A stretch of DNA of 64,000 nucleotides from Paenibacillus tundrae (GTDB taxonomy: Bacteria; Bacillota; Bacilli; Paenibacillales; Paenibacillaceae), in assembly GCF_036884255.1 (NCBI RefSeq), contig NZ_CP145605.1, positions 4,650,001 through 4,714,000 of the forward strand, in the 5' to 3' direction. The notes below the pieces were generated by a model, which did not search any database, was not told the origin of the DNA, and saw only the letters and a list, made by a program, of their open reading frames with translations. This document shows, in pieces, positions 26,450 through 35,591 of the stretch (positions are counted from its first letter, which is position 1; each line of letters starts with the position of its first letter). The position numbers were made by a program, and so were the translations under genes.

Positions 26450-29101
26450 TCATTTCATTCCGTCAAAAAAATCCAGTTCGGACAAATCCGTCTCGAATGG
26501 GAGCAGCTTCTGCGAACCGAGATACAATCGTTCATTTCTACGAGCTACAGGTAGTACGTGGAAGCCCCAATGCCGATCATCCGGGTAAACAAAAAACTTC
26601 GTCTCTCCGTTCACGATGGAGTCCGTATCATCTTGCGGAATTTTGTCTCCATATTGCGCACGGATATCTTCGTACAGAACCTCTTTATATGCATCCTGAC
26701 GATTGGAATACACAAATTTCTGTCTCAGTTGACCATCGTTTCCGCTCAGATATAATTCCACTTCTGCTGTCTCAAACGGGCGAGATATGCTGCCAGGGAT
26801 CCCGTCACTGCGATCCAGACTACTGATCAACACTTTTTCACGTCCATTGTGTGTGTATGCACTTACGGTATACGGGATAACAGCCGCATCATGTGTAATC
26901 TCTGCCTGAACAGCACCTGTTTTGCGGGCACTCAGATAACGAATCGCACCTCGGAGACAGGCAAGTTTGAGATCAGGTACACGTCCTTCCGCAGGTTTTT
27001 GCCGAAACTCAATGCTCCTGCCTGGAACAAACTCCTTCAACGCTTCCCGAAATACATCAATGCGGCAGGATTGGCCTGTCAGCTTGATAATGGAGTATTG
27101 ACTCATCTTTCCTTGCCGATAGAAGTCATCCAGAAACTTCCGCACTACCTCATAGATATCTGCTTTAATCAGTTGAGTAATCTCTTTAATATTGAACACA
27201 ACATCAGGGAACTCGTACTCGTCCTTCAGTTCCCCGCCACGTTCCACAGACAGAAACCATCGTTCCATAGTCGTGATCTGTAGATCACTATCTCGATCAT
27301 CTTCCATCTCGGAATGGAATCGATTGCGTAGGATACCTGTTTTGCGGAAAAATTGCTGTTTCATCTCTTCGGCGATCTCCCACAGAAAATAAAAGTTGCC
27401 TCTTACCCGCAAGTATTCATCCCGTGAACGGTTCTCCCTACGTGCAAAAGCAGTAGGTATGATCTGTTCTGCCTCCTCGTAACGCTGCTCCAGCTTCCGA
27501 TACACGGACTTCACGCCTTCTTCGTCCACTTGGCGGAATACATCTGCACCAGGTGCTTCAATTAAATGATCGATATCCGTTACTTGGCGGCGGCCACTGT
27601 AATAATCGGCGAATACAATTTTCATGAACTGCATGATGCGATATGTAATGTTGTGACCCCCGAAGTTGGTATCCCCATTTTCGTACGTGGTATGGATGTC
27701 CAGCTTATACGCCATATGTCCGTCTTCCATCGTAAATGCGCAGGATGACAAGTCGGTCGTTCCGCCGCCGCAATCAATCACGAGTGCATGATACATCTGC
27801 CCTTCCATGAACACACCGCGTTCCATACCATCCGCAAGCGTGTTATAGAGAACAGCCATCCCCTCATCCAGCGCATAAGTCTGTTCAATCTGATAGTCTG
27901 GAAGCATCTCCCCGAACATCTGCAAAAACTGTGTTTTCATCTTCACGGGACTCGTAAAATGTACATGGCGGAACTTGCACTTGAATTGATGCTCTGCGGT
28001 TCGAATAATATAGCTCATGTACGCACGTAGCAGATCCATCCGAGAAACGTTAGCTGCATTTCCATGAACATCGACGATTTCTTCCAGCTTGGTATAATTG
28101 TTCACCCAGCGCTTCATACTCCGGAACACACTGGCTCGGCTGCTGTATCCTCCGCGACGCATGCTTCGCAATGCCTCATAGCCGAATTCGTAACGAATAT
28201 TTGACGGATCGGAGCAATCTGCTACACCAATGGCCGTAGGCAACACTTCAATCCAGTCGGTGTCTTTGTAAGTGGGATCAGGAAATGCAACATAGTTAAT
28301 GGCATCCATTCGAACCCGTCCATTCAACAGATCCTGACTGCTGGGTGCTTGAATATAACCGTTATGCAAAAAGGCGCCTGCCGTCGTATTGGAGGTGCCA
28401 AAATCTATCGCAAGCACAGCTTCTGTTGGCTCAAGCTCCCGAATATCCAGATCAGCCAGTGGAATCTGAGTATATTGAATATGAACCGGAGGTAGAGGGC
28501 GGTTGGAGTAATACGTCTGGTACAAATATTCCGAATCGCGTTTACGGAAAAAGAGCAGACTGTACTGTCTGTTTCCCGAACGCTTCCAAGTCGATCCACT
28601 GCCTGCCGTCAGATAAAAAGTACCAGCTACAGTGTCATCCTTAACGAGGTTGAAGATGCCACACAGCTCCATGCTCTCATTGACCAACAGCACATTAGAC
28701 TCCGTTAACCCTCCGGGTGCGGTGACGACGTATTGATCCAGCTTGTCCACCTTCAAACCTTCGTACAGAATAAGCCTTGCGGGAACACTGATTCCTCCAT
28801 CACTGCTCATCGGAGCTGTCATATGACGGGATATTGCCTTTTGGATGCGCTCAAATCCACCCTCATACGACTGATCGATCCACAATACATCGTCAGCCCC
28901 CAGAAATTTCAGAATGATCCGTATCAACTCTTCGCGCTCCGTTCTGGGCCCCAATCCCTCAACTAAACGCTCTTTGTAACAAATGTTACGCAATTGGAAT
29001 GTCGTCATATCCATTAGTTCTTCACGCGTATAACGCATCGTGCCTCTGGCTCGCTCCCTGCCGGTGGCGTCAGGATACAATCGGTATGAATAACCGTTCA
29101 T
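26450..29101 (-). CDS. Hsp70-like actin-fold ATPase with long N-terminal extension
   Basis: This is an 883-residue cytoplasmic protein. Residues about 24-68 look like a SAP-type helix-loop-helix (LMDMTTFQLRNICY...LIRIILKFL), and residues up to about 225 are an unrecognised extension. The actin/Hsp70 ATPase core follows: phosphate-1 AIDFGTSNTT (231-240), phosphate-2 VIDCGGGTTD (441-450) and a late KLTGQSCRIDVFREAL adenosine-type motif. The substrate-binding domain of DnaK is not recognisable. With the J-domain gene in the same operon, it could help assemble or recycle the sheath or fold effectors. No ClpV-type ATPase was seen in the cluster. Confidence 0.85.
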   Translation of the reverse strand: MNGYSYRLYPDATGRERARGTMRYTREELMDMTTFQLRNICYKERLVEGLGPRTEREELIRIILKFLGADDVLWIDQSYEGGFERIQKAISRHMTAPMSSDGGISVPARLILYEGLKVDKLDQYVVTAPGGLTESNVLLVNESMELCGIFNLVKDDTVAGTFYLTAGSGSTWKRSGNRQYSLLFFRKRDSEYLYQTYYSNRPLPPVHIQYTQIPLADLDIRELEPTEAVLAIDFGTSNTTAGAFLHNGYIQAPSSQDLLNGRVRMDAINYVAFPDPTYKDTDWIEVLPTAIGVADCSDPSNIRYEFGYEALRSMRRGGYSSRASVFRSMKRWVNNYTKLEEIVDVHGNAANVSRMDLLRAYMSYIIRTAEHQFKCKFRHVHFTSPVKMKTQFLQMFGEMLPDYQIEQTYALDEGMAVLYNTLADGMERGVFMEGQMYHALVIDCGGGTTDLSSCAFTMEDGHMAYKLDIHTTYENGDTNFGGHNITYRIMQFMKIVFADYYSGRRQVTDIDHLIEAPGADVFRQVDEEGVKSVYRKLEQRYEEAEQIIPTAFARRENRSRDEYLRVRGNFYFLWEIAEEMKQQFFRKTGILRNRFHSEMEDDRDSDLQITTMERWFLSVERGGELKDEYEFPDVVFNIKEITQLIKADIYEVVRKFLDDFYRQGKMSQYSIIKLTGQSCRIDVFREALKEFVPGRSIEFRQKPAEGRVPDLKLACLRGAIRYLSARKTGAVQAEITHDAAVIPYTVSAYTHNGREKVLISSLDRSDGIPGSISRPFETAEVELYLSGNDGQLRQKFVYSNRQDAYKEVLYEDIRAQYGDKIPQDDTDSIVNGETKFFVYPDDRHWGFHVLPVARRNERLYLGSQKLLPFETDLSELDFFDGMK

Positions 29102-29132
29102 CTATGCTTCCTCCTTACAACTGCTACCGCTG

Positions 29133-29822
29133 CTAATATAGCGCAATACCGTCCTGTATCATCGTATAGTCCACATCCAATATGCCAAAATGATGACCCC
29201 AATAGATTTCCGTATCGAAGCGAACCGGCAAAAATAGTTCTAGAATCAGCTCCAACTTCTCCTTCGCCTCTGTGCGTTCCGCCTGTCCAATATATAAGAG
29301 CAATTCGTCCTTCTCCTCACAATTGGCATATAGAGTGGAGCGGGGAAACATCCGAACAAGTGTATCTCGTAGAAGATGCACAGCCTCTCCCGTATCGTAC
29401 AAGCGGAGCATATTACAAGCGATCACTTCCTGCTCCTCTCGACCAAACAGCTCCAATCGCCGCTTAATTCGCTCCCCGTATACACCCGAATGCATATCAT
29501 TCAGAATGAAACGAATGTAGTACTCCCGCTTGTTCATCCCCTGCATCAGATCCATATTCGCCAGAAAATGAATGACCAGATCAAATAACGCTTCCCGTAA
29601 TTCCACCTGCTCTTCATTGTTGATATCAAACAAATCTCGGAATATATCAAAAAAGCGATAATACGGATTCACTTCGATCGTCCGTTCTACCCCTGAAGCA
29701 TTCAGATTCGTATGACTGAGTTCCATGTAAGGCGAGTACACGCGTGCAGGCACAAAGGAAATATCGCGCAGATCAGCTCCATTTCGCTTCGCTCGAATGA
29801 CGAGATCCCATATATAGTTCAT
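29133..29822 (-). CDS. Unknown conserved protein of the injection cluster (229 aa)
   Basis: The start is the ATG at 29822, seven bases after the stop of the preceding gene; the longer frame to 29870 overlaps that gene. The protein is soluble and helical, with ARVYSPYMELSH, EVNPYYRFFDIFRDLFD, and MNKREYYIRFILNDMHSGVYG. The C-terminus is HHFGILDVDYTMIQDG. I recognise no family. Tight linkage with the 430-residue protein suggests a shared baseplate or assembly complex. Confidence 0.7.
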   Translation of the reverse strand: MNYIWDLVIRAKRNGADLRDISFVPARVYSPYMELSHTNLNASGVERTIEVNPYYRFFDIFRDLFDINNEEQVELREALFDLVIHFLANMDLMQGMNKREYYIRFILNDMHSGVYGERIKRRLELFGREEQEVIACNMLRLYDTGEAVHLLRDTLVRMFPRSTLYANCEEKDELLLYIGQAERTEAKEKLELILELFLPVRFDTEIYWGHHFGILDVDYTMIQDGIALY

Positions 29823-29829
29823 GTCATAC

Positions 29830-31122
29830 TCACACCCATTCCCCTTCACAGCAGTATTCCGGGAAGGCAAGCTGGACTTCCGATACGAGAAAGCTCAGCA
29901 AATCATCTAAGAAAATAGCCATCTCCGGCTGAATTCCATGGTTGCTGAACCTCAAAATCATTCGATGTTTATCCGCCTCAACACGAACATGATCACTGAC
30001 AAATTCATTGAGTGGATACGTTACTCCAAGTCCCGAACCAGGTGCTACAACCTGCACATCCTCTAGTTCCAATCCTTCTGCCGACTGAAAAGCATGAATC
30101 ATGCGGGCAATCTCGCCTTTGGATCGAACAGATCGTCCCTCCTGACGTGCATACTTACCAGCAAAACCTTCCCGTTTGTTATTGGAAAATAGCGGGTAGT
30201 CCATCCTGCTAATTCGGGTAGCAACAGGCACCGCTACCTTAAGCACCGTCCAAGAATCTGATTTTTCTAGTGGAGATACGATGGTAATCTCCTCTTCTGA
30301 TCTTTTGATATACCGGATGTGCGATTCTTCTCCATCAACCAGATATCCGTGCTCTGTTCCTGTTTTGCGGAGTGGTAATACATGCTCATAATTAATTCGA
30401 TCCGAAGCCGGTACAGGGAAGCCACCTGTTTTCATATCAAGCTTCTGAATGTTCCACAGTGGAATCATATTCGTTCGTTTGTAGGACTCAAATTCTTCTA
30501 GATGGATAGAGAGTTCCTTGACGGTTTGTTGTTTGTCCCATTCGTCACCGTCATCCGAACTGACCAGAACACAATCAACGAATTTGAATATGTAGGGTGC
30601 ATTAACTGACTTCCAAGGAAGGCTGTTTTTACGAAATACTCGGTACAACTCTTCAACTTTGGAGATATATGCGGTGCTTGGTTTCAATCGAACGGTTATC
30701 GCATGTCTACCCTCACTCGTTACAATTTCACCGCGAAATGTGCGATTACTATGTAACAGAGATTGCAGCTCACGATGACCGCACTCCATATAACATGTAA
30801 ATAACTTCATCTCTTCCTTGCGTGACAAAGCTTCTGATGCTTCGCTCAAATATACCTTCTGAGGAACAGCATCCTCGGGAAGAATCGGATATAAGAATTC
30901 ATGAATCGGATCTAAATCTTCATGTGCACATAACGTGACATATACATCATGACGTTCCTCTTGCGGAAGAACCTCATCGAACACACGCTGCTCAATCTGC
31001 TTATTCAGCGTCTCCTGGTATTCAACCAAATTCAGAAAAACGCCAGTCATGAGGTTCTTTAGCATGCTGCGTTGTTCAAGATCCTCCATCTTATTGAGGC
31101 GGTCACGGATAATGTCTTTCAT
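29830..31122 (-). CDS. Unknown conserved protein of the injection cluster (430 aa), candidate baseplate component
   Basis: The N-terminal 55 residues are a helical segment (RLNKMEDLEQRSMLKNLMTGVFLNLVEYQ), and the rest is mixed alpha/beta with no recognised domain or membrane helix. The middle and C-terminal strands (ITVRLKPSTAYISKVEELYRVF; VVAPGSGLGVTYPLNEFVSDHV) could form the repeated domains of a TssF/TssK-type baseplate subunit, but this is only a size- and position-based guess. Its ATG overlaps the stop codon of the upstream gene (TAATG), so it is cotranslated with the pseudophosphatase. Confidence 0.7.
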   Translation of the reverse strand: MKDIIRDRLNKMEDLEQRSMLKNLMTGVFLNLVEYQETLNKQIEQRVFDEVLPQEERHDVYVTLCAHEDLDPIHEFLYPILPEDAVPQKVYLSEASEALSRKEEMKLFTCYMECGHRELQSLLHSNRTFRGEIVTSEGRHAITVRLKPSTAYISKVEELYRVFRKNSLPWKSVNAPYIFKFVDCVLVSSDDGDEWDKQQTVKELSIHLEEFESYKRTNMIPLWNIQKLDMKTGGFPVPASDRINYEHVLPLRKTGTEHGYLVDGEESHIRYIKRSEEEITIVSPLEKSDSWTVLKVAVPVATRISRMDYPLFSNNKREGFAGKYARQEGRSVRSKGEIARMIHAFQSAEGLELEDVQVVAPGSGLGVTYPLNEFVSDHVRVEADKHRMILRFSNHGIQPEMAIFLDDLLSFLVSEVQLAFPEYCCEGEWV

Positions 31123-32939
31123 TATGAATCTCCTCCTTCCGTTGTTGGCTGCTCTTCAGACTCTATTTCAGTTGTATTATTGCTAACCGCATTCGTAGCT
31201 CCAGTTCCTACAGATGAATTCGTATCACCATTGGTAGTATTAGATGTGTTGGATGTATTGGAAGAACTGCTTCCCACCGAATTATTCGTGTTCACTCCGC
31301 CTGTGTTGTTTGTCAGATCCGTGTTCATCCCTGACATATCTGCTGATCCGAATCCTGCTGTATCCGCATTTAGGTCAGCCGCGGGTACGGGTGGATTGAG
31401 CTTTTCGTCCAACTTGTTAATTTTGCGTTCCATCGCCAGCACACGTTCCAGCATATCAATCTCCTGATACACTTCCTGTGCTTTCTCGTAGGCTGTTAGC
31501 GCACCCGCATAATCGCCCGCTTCATTGAATCGATCACCCTTCTGTTCCAACGTATCTGCTTGAAGCTGGCGCGACTGGCGTTTGATATCTGCACGTTTCG
31601 TCTCCGCCGTCTCCAGTTTGGTGGCGATCTCCTTCAGGGCATCCTTATAAGCTGTCTCCGTTGCGGCTGTTCGAGCTCGTTTATACAAAATAATAGCCCC
31701 ACTATAGTCCCCGTTCTGGAGTTTCAGATCCCCTTCGGTAATCCAATCCTGCACTTGTTGGAAGGTTGTCATTTGCTCCAGTCGCTCTGAAATAACTTCT
31801 CGATTGAACATGCTGTATGACTCCGTCAATTCGAGTGCCTTCGTATAGCTAGCCGTTGCCTTCGTAATATCGCCTTCCTTCAGATGAGCGTCTCCATCGA
31901 CGAGCGTCTGAGCAGCAGCCATTTTTTCAGTAAATAGCTTCTTATGTATCGGGTCCTTGACCTTAATAGAATTGTTGCGTGCTAGACTGTAATCCGAGAC
32001 CGCCTTGGCGTACTCCTGTTCCTTCACATACTGGTCAGCATTCTGCTCGTATTGCAGCATATCTACAACTAACTCAGCCTTCTTGGCTGCGCTTTTTACC
32101 GCATAGAATATGCCCGCCCCACCAAAAATGAGAAGCATGATTAACATAATCGCAATCCGCTTAATCCACTTCTTCCGATTCTTAGGCTCTTCGTGAAAGA
32201 TTTTGTTCACATAAATAGCAGCCGCACTGTAATTCTCGATTCGCGCACGCTGCTTGCTCAGCATCACTTCTTCGAGGGTATCCGCCAGCGTCTGTGGATC
32301 ATTGGCTCCCTCCACGGCATCGATCATCTCGGCATCCTGTACACCTTCCCACAGACCAGGCGTACAGAGTACAAGCACATCTCCGTCAGCAAGCTTGATT
32401 TTGTCGGATACATAAGGCTTAATCATACCGGGTTTGCCAGCATATTCATTCAGATTACCGCGTTCATCATGTTGGTCAACACGATCCTCTGCAATCTGTC
32501 CTTCCGCAGCAAGTCTTGCAGCTACACTATGATCCTTGCTTTTCAGAGCAATACGGTTACCTCGAAAATGATACAACCGGGTATGTCCAGCCGATGCCCA
32601 GACCATACGTGTATAATCTGTGACCACAATGACGAATCCCGCTTTGAGTCTGACCCGGCGGCTCTCATACTGCAACCATTCATGGGCGATCTTGATATAT
32701 TCGGTGAGTCTGCGTTTCGACATCGTCGGTTTGTCTAGAAAGGATTCAAGAATGGTCTGCACCGTGATCTGTGCACTGTTCACCTCTGTGTCCGTGTCCA
32801 GTCCATCTGCCATGACATAACAAGCCCAATCCTCCAGTTCTACACAACCGTAGAAATCTCGATTTTTCAGGAAAGATCCCGCTTCCGAGACAAACGCTGT
32901 ATTAAATTCACTGTTCTCCTTCCTCATCCGTCTCCCCAT
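31122..32939 (-). CDS. Membrane-anchored PP2C pseudophosphatase with tetratricopeptide-like C-terminus
   Basis: This is a 605-residue membrane protein. Residues 1-245 have the PP2C fold but key metal-binding motifs are altered. YVMADGL (45-47) keeps the first Asp, GDS is replaced by SAGHT (near 118), the invariant SDG is TPG (193-195, LCTPGLWEGV), and the terminal DN is ENYSAAAIYV. One membrane helix (about 260-281) precedes repeated helical pairs like tetratricopeptide repeats (ADQYVKEQEYAKAVSDYSLA; LQNGDYSGAIILYKRA; EAGDYAGALTAYEKAQ) and a Ser/Thr/Asn-rich low-complexity tail. Inference: a non-catalytic receptor or scaffold that anchors signalling or the machine at the membrane. Confidence 0.85.
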   Translation of the reverse strand: MGRRMRKENSEFNTAFVSEAGSFLKNRDFYGCVELEDWACYVMADGLDTDTEVNSAQITVQTILESFLDKPTMSKRRLTEYIKIAHEWLQYESRRVRLKAGFVIVVTDYTRMVWASAGHTRLYHFRGNRIALKSKDHSVAARLAAEGQIAEDRVDQHDERGNLNEYAGKPGMIKPYVSDKIKLADGDVLVLCTPGLWEGVQDAEMIDAVEGANDPQTLADTLEEVMLSKQRARIENYSAAAIYVNKIFHEEPKNRKKWIKRIAIMLIMLLIFGGAGIFYAVKSAAKKAELVVDMLQYEQNADQYVKEQEYAKAVSDYSLARNNSIKVKDPIHKKLFTEKMAAAQTLVDGDAHLKEGDITKATASYTKALELTESYSMFNREVISERLEQMTTFQQVQDWITEGDLKLQNGDYSGAIILYKRARTAATETAYKDALKEIATKLETAETKRADIKRQSRQLQADTLEQKGDRFNEAGDYAGALTAYEKAQEVYQEIDMLERVLAMERKINKLDEKLNPPVPAADLNADTAGFGSADMSGMNTDLTNNTGGVNTNNSVGSSSSNTSNTSNTTNGDTNSSVGTGATNAVSNNTTEIESEEQPTTEGGDS

Positions 32940-32967
32940 TTCCCGTCCCTGTGCGTTGCCTTATCCC

Positions 32968-33837
32968 TTACCATCCTTGCTCCAAAATGATAATCGTGGC
33001 ATTATCCTGATGCACGAGCTGTTTTTCTTCAATTAGATCAATAATGGCCTGTGCAGCATCAAATGGCGGAATACTTTGCGCCAATATGGTTTCCAGTTCC
33101 ATCTCCGTGAGCGAGTTATATACACCATCACTGCATAACACAATCTTGTCCGCCGGATGCAACGCAAACGGCTCGTCCGCGATTTCCATTTGCTTGAAAT
33201 GGTCGTATCCCAAATAGTTGACCAGCCTTTTGCGCTGCGGGTTATCCAGTGCCTCCTGCTCCGATATCTGTCCAGACATGTATTGTTCTTCTAGTTGACT
33301 TTCCAGCGTATGTTTGTGATTAATCGGAATAAGTTCACCTTGGCGAAATACAGATAGAATGCTATCTCCAACGGCTCCCCAATAGAGATTTCTTCCCCGA
33401 ATCATGACTGAAACTAGGGTTGTGCCCCCTGGAACACCAAGCAAATTACGGAGAATAGCTTGATTCGCTAAGTGCGCAGACTCACTCCAGAACTCGTCCG
33501 GGTCTGGGAATCGATCCAGTGCCTCAAACTCACGGATGAAGGTTTCAACGGCTGTCGTACTCGCAACCTTTCCACCCGATAATCCACTAATTCCATCAGC
33601 AAGTACCGCAAGTACGCCATAGGGCTCTACAGCACAGGCAAAATAATCATCTTGCTCACTTCGAGCTCCAATCGTCTGTCCATTCCCAATCTGAACTCCA
33701 ACCGGTCTATCGTCACGCTGCCTTACCGGAATCCGGCTTCGGACGAATAATAGTAATCCAATGGACAGACAACCTGCTAAGATCACCCAATAAGGGGTTA
33801 GCTCCTTGTCGTTCCAGAGAATCATGAACGTACTCAC
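32968..33837 (-). CDS. PP2C-family Ser/Thr phosphatase, membrane-anchored
   Basis: This is probably the active phosphatase opposing the Ser/Thr kinase at 41306. The favoured start is GTG at 33837, where GTGA overlaps the FHA gene stop and GGGAG lies upstream; an ATG at 33849 lacks a site. One N-terminal membrane helix (YWVILAGCLSIGLLLFV) is followed by an intact PP2C domain: VLADGISG, GTTLVSV, WGAVGDSILSVF, VLCSDGVYNSL and QDNATIIIL. All metal-binding aspartates expected for catalysis are present, unlike in the neighbouring pseudophosphatase. Confidence 0.9.
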   Translation of the reverse strand: MSTFMILWNDKELTPYWVILAGCLSIGLLLFVRSRIPVRQRDDRPVGVQIGNGQTIGARSEQDDYFACAVEPYGVLAVLADGISGLSGGKVASTTAVETFIREFEALDRFPDPDEFWSESAHLANQAILRNLLGVPGGTTLVSVMIRGRNLYWGAVGDSILSVFRQGELIPINHKHTLESQLEEQYMSGQISEQEALDNPQRKRLVNYLGYDHFKQMEIADEPFALHPADKIVLCSDGVYNSLTEMELETILAQSIPPFDAAQAIIDLIEEKQLVHQDNATIIILEQGW

Positions 33838-34367
33838 TGCTGCTCCCATTCAAAGTGCACACCGCACAATGGAATGAAGATGAATTTACTTCGACCTAAT
33901 TGAATGACATCGTATGCAGCCAGTTCCACCGGAGAATAGACCGCTTCATTGTTGTGATACGCAAGGCCAGAGGCATCACCGGGCAGCAAGTAGAAATTTC
34001 TCTTTTTGGGATCATATACGATCACCGCATGATTACGCCGAGAAATGGTGTTATCTCCGAGGATGCGAACATGCATCTCTTCTGAACGTCCGATAAAGTT
34101 CTTCTCTGCCATAATCCGATAATCCTGACCCATCTGTGCACCTTCAATGCACACGAGCCAGCCTGTTACTGGTTCAATCCCCGTCGTTTCTCCCAAATAC
34201 GGCATGGTTTTGTCTTCCTCAGATGTACGAGGTGCCCGCGGGATTGCACCCGCCCCATCACTACTACTTGAAGCTGGTGATTCCACTGCTAGATTGCAAT
34301 ATGGACACGTATTCCCGTGCCGTCTCGTGCTGAACATATGTCCGTTTCCGCATCTTGTCAGACTCAT
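33834..34367 (-). CDS. FHA-domain protein with N-terminal zinc ribbon
   Basis: This is a 177-residue cytoplasmic protein. The first 28 residues hold a zinc-ribbon-like RCGNGHMFS...NTCPYCN. After a Ser/Ala-rich linker the FHA domain reads FIGRSEEMHVRILGDNTISRRNHAVIVYD, with the phosphothreonine-binding R-S and S-x-x-H residues visible. FHA proteins bind phosphorylated threonines. In T6SS loci such a protein (Fha) is a target of the PpkA kinase and triggers assembly, a likely parallel here. Confidence 0.9.
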   Translation of the reverse strand: MSLTRCGNGHMFSTRRHGNTCPYCNLAVESPASSSSDGAGAIPRAPRTSEEDKTMPYLGETTGIEPVTGWLVCIEGAQMGQDYRIMAEKNFIGRSEEMHVRILGDNTISRRNHAVIVYDPKKRNFYLLPGDASGLAYHNNEAVYSPVELAAYDVIQLGRSKFIFIPLCGVHFEWEQQ

Positions 34368-34410
34368 TTCGTTTCATTCCCCCGTAAGCTTGTATGATGG
34401 TACGCCAACG

Positions 34411-34956
34411 TCATTTCACCAAAATTCGGGTATTGGCAATATAAATTAAATCCCCCGCCTCAATTAGACTGGGTTCCTCGATTTCCAATTTGGATGCTCG
34501 GCTCTGATTGCCCTTACGCACACCTACACCACTGGCCGAATCGATATCCTCGATAAACCATTGGCCTGATGCTTTGTTAAGCACGGCATGCTGTTGACTG
34601 ATTAGAGATGCATAAGGTGTATCTGACAGATCGATGTCTGCCTCACTATGTTTCGAACTTTTACCGATAAGCACACTGGTCTCACCCTGGATGTACCATT
34701 CCTTCACACTTGTTCCGTCATCATCGAGCAGTACAAGTTTTACAACGCGTGAGGATAGTTTCTTCTTTTCCGCCTTGGTAGCAGGCATGTATTTAAAAAA
34801 CAGATAAGCCGCTCCCGAGAGAATCACGATGCTTCCAGTAATCCACTGGGCACCCATATCCCGGTTCACAAAAAATATGTAATAGAGCACGGTTAACGAA
34901 ATGATGGCGACACATGCATCAAGCCCTATCGTCAATACCGACCTTCCTTGTCTCAC
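34411..34956 (-). CDS. FHA-domain membrane protein
   Basis: This is a 181-residue protein beginning at a GTG at 34956 after GGAGG. Two membrane helices occupy residues about 7-60 (VAIISLTVLYYIFFV; SIVILSGAAYLFF). The C-terminal FHA domain shows VLIGKSSKHSEADIDLSD, SLISQQHAVLNK and DIDSASGVGVRKGNQ. It probably recruits phosphorylated partners to the membrane, placing signalling or docking of the contractile particle at the cell envelope. It is the second FHA gene in the operon. Confidence 0.88.
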   Translation of the reverse strand: MRQGRSVLTIGLDACVAIISLTVLYYIFFVNRDMGAQWITGSIVILSGAAYLFFKYMPATKAEKKKLSSRVVKLVLLDDDGTSVKEWYIQGETSVLIGKSSKHSEADIDLSDTPYASLISQQHAVLNKASGQWFIEDIDSASGVGVRKGNQSRASKLEIEEPSLIEAGDLIYIANTRILVK

Positions 34957-35006
34957 GTTTCATAACCTCCGCCTGAGCCAGAATCTCTTATAAATTGTTT
35001 AACATC

Positions 35007-35462
35007 CTACTTTTTTCGAACTCCGAAATAACGGTCAAACATGGCGGACATATCCATTCCCTTATGAGAATCGGCTTTATTCCCACTGTTCGGACTTTCT
35101 TTCCCCTTTGGTCGAATCCCAAAAAACTGTTCAAATTGTTCATGCATTCGCGAAGGATCTGACCAGCCAGTTACCGGATTTCCTCCGGAAGCTGCATGGT
35201 TTTCCCTTGTTGCATGATTGGAGCCTGTTCCCTTGGAGCTACTACTTCCTCCAGATCGAGGTTGTTGGTCATACGCAGCCTTAAGCTCTGGATTGCCAAG
35301 GGTGCTGTAAGCCTCATGAACCTGCTTAAAGCGTGCTTCGGCCTGAGCATCGCCGCCATTCACGTCAGGATGATACGTTTTGGCTAATTGGCGATAAGAC
35401 TTCTTAATCTGTTCAGGCGAAGCATCTCGACTTACCCCAAGAACAGCATAAAAATCACTCAT
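35007..35462 (-). CDS. J-domain (DnaJ-like) cochaperone
   Basis: This is a 151-residue protein. The N-terminal J-domain is complete (FYAVLGVSRDASPEQIKKSYRQLAKTYHPDVNGG), including the HPD motif that stimulates Hsp70 ATPases. The rest is a Ser/Gly-rich linker and a repeated short motif (EQFFGIRPKGKE; DRYFGVRKK). The Gly/Phe and zinc domains of housekeeping DnaJ are absent. With the Hsp70-like ATPase in the same operon this is a dedicated chaperone pair for the machine. It is separated from the tube gene by a hairpin. Confidence 0.92.
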   Translation of the reverse strand: MSDFYAVLGVSRDASPEQIKKSYRQLAKTYHPDVNGGDAQAEARFKQVHEAYSTLGNPELKAAYDQQPRSGGSSSSKGTGSNHATRENHAASGGNPVTGWSDPSRMHEQFEQFFGIRPKGKESPNSGNKADSHKGMDMSAMFDRYFGVRKK

Positions 35463-35506
35463 TTGATTGTTCCTCCTTCCTTACTGTTATCAGTGCAAAA
35501 TAAAGA

Positions 35507-35529
35507 TTAAGGGGCACAAGGCCCCTTAA
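35507..35529 (-). promoter_or_regulatory. Intercistronic hairpin between tube and J-domain genes
   Basis: TTAAGGGGC and GCCCCTTAA form a perfect 9-base stem with a 5-base loop. In minus-strand sense it is followed by TCTTTATTTTG. It lies right after the tube gene and probably acts as a partial terminator or RNA stabiliser, giving more tube and sheath than downstream proteins. Confidence 0.6.
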
Positions 35530-35591
35530 CTTATGATGCTTGTTCCATGCAAGTGCCGGTAGCACTTGTCTGGGACATCAGATGTTTCCTA

